A stretch of DNA of 6,492 nt, taken from an uncultured Sphingobium sp. (GTDB lineage: Bacteria; Pseudomonadota; Alphaproteobacteria; Sphingomonadales; Sphingomonadaceae). Below the pieces are notes generated by a model that did not search any database, was not told the origin of the DNA, and saw nothing but the letters and a program-made list of their open reading frames with translations. The stretch covers positions 1 to 6,492 of the forward strand of contig CAMLFF010000186.1 in NCBI GenBank assembly GCA_946479185.1, given 5' to 3'. The number at the start of each line of letters is the position of its first letter. Position 1 is the stretch's first letter. The position numbers and the translations under genes were made by a program. Below, piece after piece: positions 5,772-6,492 of this stretch.

Positions 5772-6492
5772 TCAGGCAATCCCGAAGGTCCACCCTTCCG
5801 TGCGGGCGATGGCCTCGGTCATCCCCGCTGGCGCCCATAATTCCGAGCGATGGTGCGCGTGCCGCATCCAAGCGGCGGTGAGCATCGCGTCCGTCGCATG
5901 ATCGGTATAGCGGCAGCTCAGCGGAGCGTGCGGATCGCTGCCAAATATGGCCAGCCTCTCGTCCAGCTCCGCCTCACCGATCTTGGTCTGGCCCTTGCGC
6001 TTGCCTGCCGCGAGCGCTGCGAGGCTTGTATAAATCTCCACCAGCAGGCTGCCCGATCCCGGATCGGCATCGAATGGCCAGACGGGCAAATGCGCCTGCG
6101 CCCGGTGCAGCAATCGCATCCCCGTAAGGCTCGATTTGCCGACTTGCGCCGCGCCGACGAGGTTGAAATTGCTATAAGGGTTCAGCCCCTGCGCCTGCTG
6201 CGCCAACTCCGTCACGCGCAGCCGCCCGCGGCCACCGCCAAACAAATCCCCCTCGCGCCCGCCGTGTCGGCGGAAATGGCGCGCAGCATCGGCGTGATCG
6301 ACAAAGCTGCTGGCTGCGAGATCTGCGTCGGCCAAGCATAGCTGCTCGACCAGTGCCCACAGGCTGCGCGCATCGACAGGTGTATCGACCCAGCCCGGAA
6401 AGAATGCGCCCCTGTCCTCAAAAGGCAGGGACATTCCCAGGTCCATGCCGACGAGCGTGCCCTGCGGCATTTCCTCCAGCATCCAGTGCAAA
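5772..6492 (-). CDS. Hypothetical protein, DUF429-like predicted RNase H-fold family (N-terminus outside window)
   Basis: About 240 residues are visible, ending at the TGA at 5774-5772. The frame is open to the right edge; the TTG at 6491 is probably an internal codon, so the gene is partial. The sequence GMDLGMSLPFED (about 15-26) could be an acidic core strand of an RNase H-like fold. Further landmarks are NPYSNFNLVGAAQVGKSSL (104-122), WPFD (138-141), LLVEIYTS (149-156), DHATDAMLTAAW (197-208) and a terminal EGWTFGI. The order of a central Val/Gly loop, WPFD, VEIY, a DA-rich helix and EGW resembles DUF429-type predicted nucleases, recalled from memory and not searched. GAAQVGKS also fits the Walker A pattern, but the surrounding landmarks argue against a P-loop ATPase. 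It is convergent with the secreted-protein gene and shows no evident link to formate metabolism. Confidence 0.6.
   Translation of the reverse strand, partial: LHWMLEEMPQGTLVGMDLGMSLPFEDRGAFFPGWVDTPVDARSLWALVEQLCLADADLAASSFVDHADAARHFRRHGGREGDLFGGGRGRLRVTELAQQAQGLNPYSNFNLVGAAQVGKSSLTGMRLLHRAQAHLPVWPFDADPGSGSLLVEIYTSLAALAAGKRKGQTKIGEAELDERLAIFGSDPHAPLSCRYTDHATDAMLTAAWMRHAHHRSELWAPAGMTEAIARTEGWTFGIA

Noticed and set aside
6129..6153. Walker A-like GAAQVGKS in the right-edge protein
   Set aside because: It fits GxxxxGKS by pattern, but no Walker B or nucleotide-binding context is visible, and in the family I believe this belongs to the Gly/Val loop recurs without an ATPase function.
1..6492. CRISPR arrays, tRNA or rRNA genes, insertion sequences, phage genes
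   Set aside because: No repeat-spacer pattern, cloverleaf, rRNA sequence, transposase or terminal inverted repeats were seen on reading both strands.

Overview
The window looks like chromosomal DNA from an alphaproteobacterium, most likely a sphingomonad. The best marker is a PEPxWA-type C-terminal sorting signal on a small secreted protein (5136-5651), a variant typical of Sphingomonadales. The high GC content and the mostly tight gene packing agree. The genus cannot be named from this sequence alone.

Positions 1-3620, all on the minus strand, hold the 5' part of an operon for a soluble, molybdenum-dependent, NAD+-linked formate dehydrogenase. In transcription order it reads fdsG (diaphorase-side [2Fe-2S] subunit), fdsB (FMN and NAD-binding subunit), mobA (which converts molybdopterin cofactor to its guanine dinucleotide form) and fdsA (catalytic subunit, cut off by the left edge). 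The junctions are a 1-nt gap, a 4-nt overlap and an 11-nt overlap, so the genes are almost certainly co-transcribed and translationally coupled. The visible part of FdsA has ligand sets for five Fe-S clusters and ends before the Mo-ligating residue is expected. Electrons from formate should pass from the bis-MGD centre through the Fe-S chain to FMN in FdsB and on to NAD+.

Positions 3621-3787 are the gap upstream of fdsG. It must hold the fds leader, if not its promoter, and it contains an imperfect hairpin, a small inverted repeat and a short Cys-rich reading frame. Next, at 3788-4861 on the same strand, lies an AraC/XylS-family regulator, the obvious local candidate to control fds.

Positions 4862-5135 are a divergent intergenic region with a perfect 7-bp-stem hairpin and possible promoter elements. 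It separates the regulator from the plus-strand PEPxWA-CTERM protein. That gene ends at a strong palindromic terminator (5665-5708).

At the right edge a minus-strand gene (5772 to the edge) encodes a protein resembling the DUF429-like predicted RNase H-fold family. It converges on the terminator and its N-terminus lies outside the window.

Nothing here is clearly a new system. The points most worth checking are mobA placed inside the fds operon, the AraC-type regulator next to fds, and the Cys-rich reading frame and leader structure just ahead of fdsG.
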